A stretch of DNA of 64,000 bases. It comes from Ignavibacteriota bacterium. GTDB taxonomy: Bacteria > Bacteroidota > Ignavibacteria > Ignavibacteriales > Ignavibacteriaceae. Shown here piece after piece: positions 17,889 to 27,615 of the stretch; position 1 is the stretch's first letter, and the number at the start of each line of letters is the position of its first letter. Made by a program: the position numbers and the translations under genes. The stretch lies in NCBI GenBank assembly GCA_013285425.1, contig CP053447.1, positions 3,044,001-3,108,000 on the forward strand, written 5' to 3'. The notes under the pieces are model-generated. The model made no database searches. It saw only the letters and a list, made by a program, of their open reading frames with translations, and was not told where the DNA came from.

Positions 17889-18395
17889 ATGAGATCATTG
17901 TTAGTATTATTAAGTATAGCTCTCTTTTCTGTTTTAATTTTTGCACAGGGCGAAGAAGACCTGAAGGGTAGAAAAGCACCTAATTTTAAACTTACTGATC
18001 TGAATGGAAAGTATGTTGAACTGAATAAAGAAACCGGAAGCGGTCCGGTTCTTATAAGTTTTTGGGCAACGTGGTGTAAGCCTTGTCTCGAAGAGATGGC
18101 TGAGTTCAACAAGATTTATTCTCAATACAAGGATAAGGGGTTCAAGCTTTTGGCAATTTCTACTGATACCGAAAAGACAGTAGCAAAAGTAAAGCCCTAT
18201 ATCAAATCGAAGGGCTATGATTTTACGGTTTTGTTCGACACAAACAGCGATGCAGCCAGAAAGTATTATGCTCAGCAGATGCCATATACAGTTATGCTGG
18301 ATAAGAATGGAAATATTGTATATTCGCATTTAGGTTATATGAAGGGCGATGAAATAAAAGTTGAAAAGTTATTGCTTGAATTGCTTGAAAAATAA
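17889..18395 (+). CDS. TlpA/ResA-like thiol-disulfide oxidoreductase
   Basis: A 168-residue thioredoxin-fold protein with an N-terminal signal or anchor (residues 1-20, ending FAQ). The AhpC/TSA-Redoxin-type core has the entry GRKAPNFKLTDLNGKYV and the active site FWATWCKPC (Cys63, Cys66). The cis-Pro is in QQMPYTVMLDKNG. Such proteins reduce disulfides in the periplasm, for example of cytochrome c apoproteins; the actual partner here is unknown. It follows the small T9SS protein with zero spacing and ends the cluster of exported thioredoxin-fold genes. A clear terminator follows at 18410-18438. Confidence 0.9.
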   Translation: MRSLLVLLSIALFSVLIFAQGEEDLKGRKAPNFKLTDLNGKYVELNKETGSGPVLISFWATWCKPCLEEMAEFNKIYSQYKDKGFKLLAISTDTEKTVAKVKPYIKSKGYDFTVLFDTNSDAARKYYAQQMPYTVMLDKNGNIVYSHLGYMKGDEIKVEKLLLELLEK

Positions 18396-18409
18396 TTTTA
18401 ATAATAAAG

Positions 18410-18438
18410 TCCCTTGTAAATCAGACAAGGGATTTTTT
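18410..18438 (+). terminator. Rho-independent terminator after the TlpA-like gene
   Basis: TCCCTTGT / ACAAGGGA stem with a seven-base loop, followed by six T residues. Confidence 0.9.
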
Positions 18439-18467
18439 CTTATCATTGAACTTAATTCAAAACTAAA

Positions 18468-20010
18468 ATGAAAACTTCTGCTTATTACCATATTATAATT
18501 TTATCTGTAATTTTTTCTTCAACAATTTATAGTCAATCAGACAGCTGGTTTTTACTGCCTGATGGGTTAGGAATTTCAAATCAACTCGAATATTCTTATA
18601 ACATTGATAACAAAATTGAAATATTTGAAAACTGGCTTACACTTGATTACAGCAAAAATATTTTCGGTGCGGGTTTAAGATTTGAAGCCTTTCAGCCAAA
18701 TGACCCGGATCCTTCCATCAGCCGCGGGAAAGTACGTTATGCGGATATTGCTTATAAATATTTTACTGTTGATATCGGTGATATTGAAAAAGGCATAAGC
18801 ATAACTGCGGGAAACTTTTATGAATTATTCGGCAGAGGAATGATCTTAAAAAGCTATGAAGATAGAAATATCAGAATTGATAATAATCTGCTCGGTGTAA
18901 AAGTAAAAGCAAATTATCTGGGGTTTTCGCTTTCTGCATTAACAGGTTCTGCCGCAAACTCTGTTAACGAAAGAAAAGATATTTTACATGCAGCAGATTT
19001 AAGTTACAATGGATTTGATTTTATAAAGCTTGGTACAACATTCGCATCAAACAAACCGGAGATTGAAACTATCGCAAGAACTACGCTCGGCTCATTCAGA
19101 ATACAGCCATCCTACTGGAATTTTGACGGATATGCCGAATATGCATTTAAAAGTAATAAAGATGTACAGTCACAGGTTTTTAATAATGATGAGTGGAAAA
19201 TCGGAGAAGCATTTTATGGAAGTTTAAATTTTTTACTACGATGCCTTTTCAATTGTCGGTGAATACAAACACTATGATAATTTTGCATTTACATCTTACG
19301 ATGGAACGATTTTTTACAACACATCTCCATCCTTACGAAAAGAATATACTTACCAATTATTAAACCGTCATCCTTCACCTCTTGATCAGTCTAATGAAGA
19401 TGGTTACGCTTTGGAAGTGAATTACAATCCTTCGGATGAGACATCTTTAACAGCAAATTACGGTGTAACTAAAACGCTGCCGGCAACTTCGTATTTTCAG
19501 AGAGTAAATAATATTTCAAATCCAATCTCTACACAACTGCAGGAATTTTACTTTCAGGCTGCTCATAACTGGAATGAATCTTTTACAACAATAGCGGCAT
19601 TCGGATATAATGAAGAACTTTCAACAAATACAAAAAACATCACTCCGATTATAGAAAACAAATTTTATTTTGATGACATCAATACTATTAAGATTGTAAT
19701 TGAACATCAGCAGACCGAAAACCTAACAACAAGCGAAAAATATTATGACGATGTTATCGCTATCGAATATTTACGATCACCAATCTTTAATGTATCGCTT
19801 GTAACTGAAATGCAGACCAAAGAACCCGAAGAGGGAAAAATCGTCAGAAAACTTTGGAGCTTTATACAGTTTGGTTATAAACTCAGTAATCATTCGGATA
19901 TAAGTTTACTAATAGGTTCAAGGCAGGCAGGCAATATCTGCATAGGCGGTATCTGCCGGTTTGAACCTGCATTTCAGGGAGTAGAACTAAAATTATTAAC
20001 AAGATTATAA
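18468..20010 (+). pseudogene. Exported DUF6029-like barrel protein, frameshifted
   Basis: Two frames, 18468-19262 and one continuing to 20010, encode a single protein of about 513 residues. The first part has a signal peptide and the segment FTVDIGDIEKGISITAGNFYE, then FGRGMILKSYEDRNIRIDNN, as in DUF6029 proteins. Alternating hydrophobic strands suggest an outer-membrane barrel. The break is at the T-run 19229-19234. Reading five instead of six Ts gives the smooth continuation SLNFYYDAFSIVGEYKHY and an uninterrupted frame through 19235-19410 into the second part. This is either a homopolymer error in the assembly or a real inactivating mutation. It starts 73 bases after the TlpA-like gene, beyond a terminator. 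Confidence 0.8.
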
Positions 20011-20578
20011 TCAGAATATTTCTTAAGAATGACTAATTGTGATTTATAAAAGTCGTTTATATGTCAATAAGTTTTAAACCACAATGGTTTGATAAAGGAA
20101 ATTTTTATCTCGTCAGATAAATTTGTTAACCGTAAATAATTTCTATTTTTTTTGAAAATTTTATTGACTTTAAGAATAAATTTTATGACTTTCATAGTGA
20201 TAATTTTAAATTCATTTAAAAAAGGATTTTCTATTTGATTAAATTGATACAGAATTATATTTCAAATATCCAAAGCCAAAACACTTTAGATAAATATCAT
20301 ATCTTACTCTTGCATCAATTATTCTGATCTTAATCAATTAGAAGAGGGTCAAATATCTTAAACGATGATTTTATTCATAACAAATTTTGGATCGCGAGCT
20401 GATGTTTGGCTCAAAGATTATATAATAAAAAACGCTGGTGGATAAAATCAGTCTAATTATACTCCGTTGTTCATTAGTGACAATTTTTAATGTCAGATGA
20501 TAATCAAATTAATCAAAATCTTAAATAGAGGCTTCTCAACCCAATCAAATAAATTAAATTATTTTACTAGGAGGTAAA
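20011..20578. other. 568-bp non-coding leader region
   Basis: No gene-like frame was found. The sequence is AT-rich and contains small inverted repeats such as AAACCA/TGGTTT near 20078-20095. It separates the frameshifted DUF6029 gene from the strong ribosome-binding site (AGGAGG) of the next operon and probably holds that operon's promoter. I looked for riboswitch-like conserved boxes and saw none I could name. Confidence 0.5.
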
Positions 20579-21295
20579 ATGAGAACATCTTACATAACTA
20601 GACTACTATTTGCAATAGGTTTTGTTTCTGCTTTGCTTATTGCCGGATGTGTAGATACTAGTACCAACCCTATTCCTGACAGTATTGAATACTCCAGTCA
20701 AATAAAGGTTGTCAATTTAGTTAGCGGCGCCGGGGCTGCGTCTCTAACATTAAATGGTCAGTCCCTAGGATCAGCGGATTTAGGAGGTGAGGTTCCTGGC
20801 TCTGGGAATAGTTTTCTAACTATCACTTCCGGAAACAAAACTCTTACTGCTAATTTTGCTAGTGCAAATAGTAACTCATACAAGTTTGCAGCTACTACGG
20901 AAAGAAAATTCAGAGTTTTCCTTGTCGGTAATGATAGCTCAAATTCTGCTGTTGTTATGAATCAAAGATACGTTTGGCAAACAAAAGATTCCAAAGAAGG
21001 GGAAACATTGTTCCCTGATGGTTTCGGATGGGTTGCGTTTTTTAATGGATCCCCCGATGCAGTGCTTAACAGCGTTAGCATCGATGGCACAGAAACCACT
21101 TTTACCGGTGGGCTTGCAATGGGTAAAGCAAAAGGTTACACAAAACTTACTGCTGGATCACATAGTTTTAATATCACATACAACGACACTTTGAATACTA
21201 CATTTGATCTTAATGTAGTGTCAAAAAGCAGATATACAGCCGTTGTATATGATGTTGCAGCCAGCATTAAAAACGCAGTTTTAGTAGATGATTAA
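20579..21295 (+). CDS. DUF4397 lipoprotein
   Basis: A 238-residue predicted lipoprotein (lipobox IAGC, Cys24). It contains two DUF4397-like repeats: KVVNLVSGAGAASLTLNG, and AFFNGSPDAVLNSVSIDG with LTAGSHSFNITYN. DUF4397 domains are extracytoplasmic beta-sandwich modules, often in envelope proteins, with no defined activity. A near-perfect Shine-Dalgarno (AGGAGGT) precedes the ATG. It is the first gene of a four-gene run with a TonB-dependent receptor 30 bases downstream, so it may be the receptor's surface lipoprotein partner. That pairing is inferred only from order. Confidence 0.8.
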   Translation: MRTSYITRLLFAIGFVSALLIAGCVDTSTNPIPDSIEYSSQIKVVNLVSGAGAASLTLNGQSLGSADLGGEVPGSGNSFLTITSGNKTLTANFASANSNSYKFAATTERKFRVFLVGNDSSNSAVVMNQRYVWQTKDSKEGETLFPDGFGWVAFFNGSPDAVLNSVSIDGTETTFTGGLAMGKAKGYTKLTAGSHSFNITYNDTLNTTFDLNVVSKSRYTAVVYDVAASIKNAVLVDD

Positions 21296-21325
21296 TAAAC
21301 TAGTTAATAATTAACGGAGGAAAAA

Positions 21326-24310
21326 ATGTTTCCCAGATTTTACAAGGTTTTACTTTTAATACTGTTTGCCTGCTTCATTACCTTTGCACAGACCGGTAGA
21401 ATTTCTGGTCTGGTAACTGATCAGCAAACAGGTGAGCCCTTGATAGGGGCAAATTTAATTGTTGTAGGTACTAGTTTGGGCGCAGCGTCTGATGTTAATG
21501 GTGAGTACTTAATTACTAACCTAGTTGCCGGACAGTATAGCGTTAAAGCTTCGTACATTGGTTATACAGATGTAACTGTTAATAATGTACTTGTTACTTC
21601 CGGTTTAACAACCAGACTTAATTTTTCGCTGCAGCCAACAGGTCTTACAACCGGCGAAGTTGTAATAGTTTCTGAAAGACCATTGATAGATAAAACATCA
21701 ACCAATGCTTTAAGAAGAATTGGACCGGAAGATGTAGAAAATCTTGGTCTCAGAACCTTGAATGCTATTGTGCAGATTCAGCCCGGTGTTGTTACCCAAA
21801 ACGGATTGACATTTATCCGCGGCAGCAGACCAGATGAAACAGGTTACACTGTTGAAGGAACTGATACAAAAAACATATTGAATCGTAATGGCGGAAGTCT
21901 TGTAACAGTTACTGCAGATGCCTTACAGGAAGTTCTTGTTCAGGCTGGCGGTTATACTGCTGAATTTGGCAATGCTAATGCAGGTATTGTATCATCAGAG
22001 TTCAAGACAGGAACAAATCAATATAAATTTTCTTTTAGAGCTGAAACAGATAATTTAGGTAATTATCCCGGCGAAAAGTTTTTAGGAACTCATTCTTATG
22101 GTTATTCAAATTATGTATTAACTGCCGGCGGACCGATTGTTTCCGATAAACTTAAAATTTTCTTGTCTGCAGAAAACACATTTGATAGAGACAGCAGGAA
22201 ATTTTTTGATGCCAACCCTACGGCATTTTCGGATGGTGCACTACTTGATACTACGAAAATCTATGATTACGGTACTTATGGCGGCTCCAAGACTGATTAC
22301 CAGTATCTGACATGGGGAGCGGCAAATATTCTTGGTAATTCAAATAACAGATATACAACCAACGGAACCCTGCTATTTGACAATAATCCTTTGATCTTAA
22401 GACTGGCAGGTGCTTTTACCTGGAGAACAGCAAAAGGTACAGATGGTATATTTAATATATTTAATTCTGATAGGTTACAAGTTACAGACGCATCAAGTCT
22501 TTTATTAAATTTAAAAGGCACATATCTGCTGGAATCAAATTCATTTATTGAAGCCAGTGTTGGATATTTTGATTACAGGGAAAAAATCTATGATCCTATC
22601 TTCAAAGATAATTTCCTTTTATACAGCGACAGCTTAGCTGCTGCTGAACATGGCTGGACATATGCCAACTATTATTCTGCTCCACCACAATATGATTTTT
22701 ATGGATTCCCGTTTAACAGACCCGGAACTAACCTGAGCAGATTTCGTAAAGATCAAAATAATTATATAAGCGCAACTGCTTCATATACAGGACAGATAGA
22801 AAAGCACGCATTGAAAATCGGCGGTAGTTTTCAATACTGGACTGTAAGACGCTGGGATAACGGGTCACCAAGCAACTTCTTATCAACTGTTAGAAATAAT
22901 CCTGACTTGGCAAGAGATTCATTATCAACTCTTATCGGAACCACCCTGTTTGCTAATTTTAATAATTATGGTTTCGATGTATTCGGTAATGAAACTTCTG
23001 ATGGTGATGGCGTATTTGCTCCTAAGCATCCAATGTTTATTTCAGGATATGTAACCGACAGATTTGAAATTAGTGACCTTATTATTAATGCCGGATTAAG
23101 ATACGATTTTATTGATATGGACAGCTGGGCATGGGAAAATCCGTTAAATCCGGATATTGACAGGGTAAATCATACTATCCCTGATTCATCTTATAGAAAA
23201 GGTGATACATTTAGTTATCTCTCACCAAGATTAGGATTTGCATTCCCGGTTACAGATAAAACAGTATTCCATTTACAATTTGGAAAATTTGTTCAGTCAC
23301 CAAGTCTGGATGTTGCTTACAGAGGTGTTTACATTTCAGCTCAGCAGATTCAAGGTGCTAACTTATTTACAAATCCTATTGCATATAATCCTAGCCCGAT
23401 TAGAACAACACAATATGAAATCGGATTATCACATCAGTTTACAGACTTTGCAGCTCTTGATGTTACTTTATTTTATAAGGACATAAAAGGACAGCTGCAA
23501 TATACAGTTGTGGTTACTGAACCCGGTGCTATAAGAAGTAAATATAACGTCTTTTCAAACCAGGACTTTGCAACAACCAAAGGTTTAGAGCTTGGCTTTA
23601 AGATGAGAAGAATTGAAAGATTTAGCGCAGGAATAAATTATACCTACTCATCTGCTCAAGGAACAAACTCATTATCAAACAGTGGTGTTGGTTCAGTAGA
23701 AGTGAACGGTAATGTACCAACTGTGTTAATTCCATTAGATTATAACCAAACCCACAGAGGTTCTTTCTTTGTTGATTTCAGATTTGATAAAGGAGACGGC
23801 GGTCCTATATTAGAACAGCTTGGTGTAAATCTGTTATTTACATTTAATAGCGGACATCCTTTCACTTATTCAACCTGGCAAGGTTTGGGTCAATCATCAG
23901 CCTGGACAGGCGGTCTTACCCCAATTGGAACAGGTGATACCAGAGGCAGAAGACCTTACGGACCTATAAACTCATCAGAAACACCATGGGTTTATAATTT
24001 TGATCTCAGGATTGACAAGACCATTAACATTGAGAACTTTGATTTTAATCTCTATGTTCAGGTTTATAATTTGTTAAATACAAAGAATGTAATAAATGTT
24101 TATGATAAAACAGGTAACGCAGATGATGATGGATTCTTAAGTACACCAGATGCACAAACTCTTATTGCTAATCCAAGATATACTGAAAGATTTGCTGATC
24201 TTTACAGAGCAATAAGTTTAAATAACAGAGCAGCCGCATTTAACGTTTACGGTTTTGATATCTTCGGTCCTCCAAGACAGTTGGTTGCTGGCATTTTGGT
24301 TAACTTTTAA
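21326..24310 (+). CDS. TonB-dependent receptor with carboxypeptidase-regulatory-like N-terminal domain
   Basis: A 994-residue outer-membrane protein. The signal peptide covers residues 1-22. A CarboxypepD_reg-like domain follows (GRISGLVTDQQTGEPLIGAN to YIGYTDVTVNNV). The plug contains PGVVTQNGLTFIRGSRPDET and VLVQAGGYTAEFGNANAG. A long barrel with many aromatic-ended strands ends in LVAGILVNF, the usual terminal aromatic residue of outer-membrane proteins. It should import a substrate using TonB-ExbBD energy. No SusD homologue is adjacent, so this is not a standard SusCD pair. Ribosome-binding site CGGAGGAAAAA. The substrate is unknown. Confidence 0.92.
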   Translation: MFPRFYKVLLLILFACFITFAQTGRISGLVTDQQTGEPLIGANLIVVGTSLGAASDVNGEYLITNLVAGQYSVKASYIGYTDVTVNNVLVTSGLTTRLNFSLQPTGLTTGEVVIVSERPLIDKTSTNALRRIGPEDVENLGLRTLNAIVQIQPGVVTQNGLTFIRGSRPDETGYTVEGTDTKNILNRNGGSLVTVTADALQEVLVQAGGYTAEFGNANAGIVSSEFKTGTNQYKFSFRAETDNLGNYPGEKFLGTHSYGYSNYVLTAGGPIVSDKLKIFLSAENTFDRDSRKFFDANPTAFSDGALLDTTKIYDYGTYGGSKTDYQYLTWGAANILGNSNNRYTTNGTLLFDNNPLILRLAGAFTWRTAKGTDGIFNIFNSDRLQVTDASSLLLNLKGTYLLESNSFIEASVGYFDYREKIYDPIFKDNFLLYSDSLAAAEHGWTYANYYSAPPQYDFYGFPFNRPGTNLSRFRKDQNNYISATASYTGQIEKHALKIGGSFQYWTVRRWDNGSPSNFLSTVRNNPDLARDSLSTLIGTTLFANFNNYGFDVFGNETSDGDGVFAPKHPMFISGYVTDRFEISDLIINAGLRYDFIDMDSWAWENPLNPDIDRVNHTIPDSSYRKGDTFSYLSPRLGFAFPVTDKTVFHLQFGKFVQSPSLDVAYRGVYISAQQIQGANLFTNPIAYNPSPIRTTQYEIGLSHQFTDFAALDVTLFYKDIKGQLQYTVVVTEPGAIRSKYNVFSNQDFATTKGLELGFKMRRIERFSAGINYTYSSAQGTNSLSNSGVGSVEVNGNVPTVLIPLDYNQTHRGSFFVDFRFDKGDGGPILEQLGVNLLFTFNSGHPFTYSTWQGLGQSSAWTGGLTPIGTGDTRGRRPYGPINSSETPWVYNFDLRIDKTINIENFDFNLYVQVYNLLNTKNVINVYDKTGNADDDGFLSTPDAQTLIANPRYTERFADLYRAISLNNRAAAFNVYGFDIFGPPRQLVAGILVNF

Positions 24311-24370
24311 TTTATAGGAGATTGCAATGTTATCCTGTAAAAAACATAATTTATGCGGAGGTTATTTAAT

Positions 24371-27300
24371 ATGAAAAAACTCAATTTTTTAAGTTTAATA
24401 ATAATTCTCTTTGCCTTTTTTGCTGCTTCGAATACTATGATGGCAAATTATAAAGGAGATGAAAAGGATAAAGGGAAAAAACCAGCGCTTCAAAAGACAA
24501 CGCTAGATCCGCGACAAAGTCTGATGAATATCAATAATGTTACTATGTGGGTAACCGAGGAAGGTTTCCATGATTGGGTAGTTGCCTCTAGCTGGAACGG
24601 GGCATTTCCTAATGGTAGCAGTATAGGAGCAATATTTGCTGAAGGAGTTGTTTGGGGCGGACAGGTTAATGACGGTAGAAGCCCGGTTGTCAGAGTAAAT
24701 GGAAATACTTATGGCACCGGCTGTGCACCCATAACCAGATTATTTAGAGTAAGACCTGATTACTTAACCGGAGATCTGTCTTCAGATGCTGCTACATTTA
24801 ACGGCATTCCGGTTGGACAGGTAACTGAGGCAGACATTCAGGCTCTTAGAGACCAATATGCTAAAGATTGGAATGAATGGCCTGCAAAAGGAAACCCTAA
24901 TTCACAATATGGCGATCAGGGCGCTCCTTTTGAAGATGTAGATGACGATGGATTATATGATCCTACTGTTGATATCCCCGGTATTCCAGGTGCATCTCAG
25001 TGTATTTTTATTAAATATAATGATGACCTTTCTGAATCGAACTATGGATCACCGCCTATCGGTCTTGAAGTCTCAGAAGTTTATTGGGCTTATGCATATT
25101 CCGGTGCTCTGGGTAATGTAATATACAAACAGATGACGATGGTTTATACCGGTACCCCTCAATCTTCAGCTACTGCAACAATAGATAGTATGTTTATTGT
25201 TCAATGGGCAGACCCGGATGTCGGTACATCTTCAGACGACTTTGCCGGTTGTGATACAACCCTTAATTTAGGTTATGCATACACATCAGGTACAGGCGAT
25301 GCTACCTATGCGGGTCTTGGATTACCTTCTCCGGCGGTTGGATATGATTTCTTTTCAGGTGCTTCAAGTTTCACAGGAAATCTTAATGATAGTGCAGTTG
25401 TTGACCTCCAATGGAAAAAAGGTTATAAATATATTAACCAGAAACCAATGAGTAGTTTTATCTACTTTGCTGCCGGAGGTAATTGGAGTGACCCCGGATT
25501 TAATTATAATGGTACTCTTGAATTCTACAATTTGATGAGAGGTAAATTACCAATTCCAAGGTATCCTAGCGGCAGTCCTTTCCCTGTTGAGGTTGCAGAT
25601 GTAACGCCTTATGGTACCTATTTGCTGGCTGGCGATCCATCACTACCTGCAAGCCCTACAAACAAAATTGATGGAGTTTCTGAAGGTCCCGGCGACAGAA
25701 GAACTATGTGCGTTAATGGACCAATTACAATGAGTTTGGGTGATACAGCCCAAATAGTTTTAGGTATTGTTTATGGATTGGGACAGGATAATTTGGGTAG
25801 CGTGACCGCATTAAAACAAAACGATAACACTGCTCAGATAGTTTTTGATCAATTATTCCAATTACCTTCCATAAAACCACCAAGGGTTAAAGTTGCGGCT
25901 CTATCAAACGAGGTTGTGCTAAACTGGGGTTTTGATGAAGCCAGCATAAGTGAAATCGAAAACTTTAATAGTCAGAGCTATACTTTTCAGGGATACGAGG
26001 TTTATCAGGTTCCATCTTCTTCTTCAAGTCTTGCAGATGGAATTTTACTTGGTACCTGGGATATAGCTGACGGTGTTACTGCTATATATGATGACGTTCC
26101 AGATGCCAACGGCACACTTATACCAACATTGGTTGCAAACGGAACAGATAAAGGACTTACAAAATATTTAACTATTAAACAGGATCAGATTAGAAAAGCA
26201 GAATTAAAAAACGGACAAGAGTACTATTTTGCTGTTGTAGCTTATGCTTATAATCCAACACCATTATTACCTTTCCACGTTATAAGATCACCGTTTGTAA
26301 TTCAAAGAGTAACTCCGCAAACCACAAAACCCGGAGATAGATTATATGCTAATGTCGGAGACAGCATTCAGGTTAGTCATAGTCAGGGACATAGCGATGG
26401 TAATGTAGTTGTTTTGGTTGTTGATCCAACAATAACAACTGGAGATCAATACCGGGTTGATTTTGCAACTGATGGTACCTGGTCAATAACTGACGTTACA
26501 ACCGGAACAGTTAAGTTGAGCGGTCAAACAAATCAGGTGGGTGATAATGATTACGCAATAGTTGATGGACTACTAGTTAAAGTTATTGGTCCACCGGTTG
26601 CTATTAATACCTGGTCATTTACACCATCTGCCGCAAGATGGTTTACCGGTTACAGTGGTTTGGGCGGAGATCAATTCTTTGGAGGATTGGTGCTTGGCTC
26701 AGACTTCTTTGGCAGTAACATTACTTCCGATCAGTATGTTACAGTTGAATTAAGATTTGTTACAGACCGGAATAACGGACAAAGAGCATACAGATATTTA
26801 AGAGGCGGTACTCCAAATTATGGTTATGTGGATTATGAAAAACAATATTTCACCTTGTGGGATGTTGATGCTAATCCGCCGCAGCAATTATCCGTTGCTT
26901 ATGTTGAGCAAGCCGGCAATCCATCAGCAGATGCTACATGGATGCCTACTGCTAACTCGGCTGACAGAGAGTACTTGTTTTTCTTAAAGACACCTTATAG
27001 TGATACTCCTGATCCAGCTCTGACATCATTAAATTTATTAGGTGATGCAGATCAGTTCGCAACTCTATATGGATTATGGCCATTGCAGCGTGGATCAATG
27101 CCGTTTAATCCACAGGATGGTCAGGTGTTTACTATAATACCTAATTATGCTAATACTGCTGCTGACCAATTTACATTTACTGCTCCGGCTCCAAAAACCA
27201 GCAGTATGGATTTAGCTAAGAAGGATGTTGAAAAGATCAATGTGTTTCCAAATCCTTATTATGGATATCAATACAGAGAGCTTGCACCAAATAATAAATA

Positions 27301-27547
27301 TGTAACATTTAGCCATTTGCCCGATAACGCTATTATCAGAATATTTGATTTAAGCGGTGTGCTTGTAAAAACAATAACTCATATTCCAAATCAGGGACAG
27401 TTTGAAACCTGGAATCTGGCAAACGATAGTAACTATCCTGTAGCCAGCGGAATTTATATCGTTTATATTGATATGCCGGATTTAGGGACAACAAAAATCT
27501 TAAAGCTGGCTATTATACAAGAACAGCAAATGTTAAAAACATATTGA
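24371..27547 (+). CDS. Very large exported protein with T9SS-like C-terminal domain
   Basis: 1058 residues from the ATG at 24371, chosen because GGAGG lies at 24357-24361 just upstream; an in-frame ATG at 24353 overlaps that site. A signal peptide is present (residues about 1-26). The mature protein is rich in Gly, Asp and aromatic residues, with calcium-loop-like DVDDDGLYDPTVDIPG and a middle Fn3-like part (QGYEVYQVPSSS). The C-terminus resembles a sorting domain of the INVFPNPYYGYQYRE to GIYIVYIDMPD type, with an extra short tail. Proteins of this shape are commonly encoded between a TonB receptor and a PorV homologue in Ignavibacteria-like genomes. No enzymatic motif was recognised. Confidence 0.8.
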   Translation: MKKLNFLSLIIILFAFFAASNTMMANYKGDEKDKGKKPALQKTTLDPRQSLMNINNVTMWVTEEGFHDWVVASSWNGAFPNGSSIGAIFAEGVVWGGQVNDGRSPVVRVNGNTYGTGCAPITRLFRVRPDYLTGDLSSDAATFNGIPVGQVTEADIQALRDQYAKDWNEWPAKGNPNSQYGDQGAPFEDVDDDGLYDPTVDIPGIPGASQCIFIKYNDDLSESNYGSPPIGLEVSEVYWAYAYSGALGNVIYKQMTMVYTGTPQSSATATIDSMFIVQWADPDVGTSSDDFAGCDTTLNLGYAYTSGTGDATYAGLGLPSPAVGYDFFSGASSFTGNLNDSAVVDLQWKKGYKYINQKPMSSFIYFAAGGNWSDPGFNYNGTLEFYNLMRGKLPIPRYPSGSPFPVEVADVTPYGTYLLAGDPSLPASPTNKIDGVSEGPGDRRTMCVNGPITMSLGDTAQIVLGIVYGLGQDNLGSVTALKQNDNTAQIVFDQLFQLPSIKPPRVKVAALSNEVVLNWGFDEASISEIENFNSQSYTFQGYEVYQVPSSSSSLADGILLGTWDIADGVTAIYDDVPDANGTLIPTLVANGTDKGLTKYLTIKQDQIRKAELKNGQEYYFAVVAYAYNPTPLLPFHVIRSPFVIQRVTPQTTKPGDRLYANVGDSIQVSHSQGHSDGNVVVLVVDPTITTGDQYRVDFATDGTWSITDVTTGTVKLSGQTNQVGDNDYAIVDGLLVKVIGPPVAINTWSFTPSAARWFTGYSGLGGDQFFGGLVLGSDFFGSNITSDQYVTVELRFVTDRNNGQRAYRYLRGGTPNYGYVDYEKQYFTLWDVDANPPQQLSVAYVEQAGNPSADATWMPTANSADREYLFFLKTPYSDTPDPALTSLNLLGDADQFATLYGLWPLQRGSMPFNPQDGQVFTIIPNYANTAADQFTFTAPAPKTSSMDLAKKDVEKINVFPNPYYGYQYRELAPNNKYVTFSHLPDNAIIRIFDLSGVLVKTITHIPNQGQFETWNLANDSNYPVASGIYIVYIDMPDLGTTKILKLAIIQEQQMLKTY

Positions 27548-27554
27548 TATTAAA

Positions 27555-27584
27555 AAGAGTGCTGATTTAATTATCTGCACTCTT
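27555..27584 (+). terminator. Intercistronic hairpin within the TonB operon
   Basis: AAGAGTGC pairs with GCACTCTT across a 14-base loop, between the 1058-residue protein gene and the PorV-like gene. The tract after it is A-rich, then TTTT. It may attenuate transcription or protect the upstream mRNA rather than fully terminate. Confidence 0.4.
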
Positions 27585-27615
27585 AAACAAAATTTTAATT
27601 ATTTCGGAGGAAATT

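Noticed and set aside
20011..20578. Possible cobalamin or other riboswitch before the TonB receptor operon
   Set aside because: TonB receptors often have one, but I found no recognisable conserved boxes and no consistent fold by eye.
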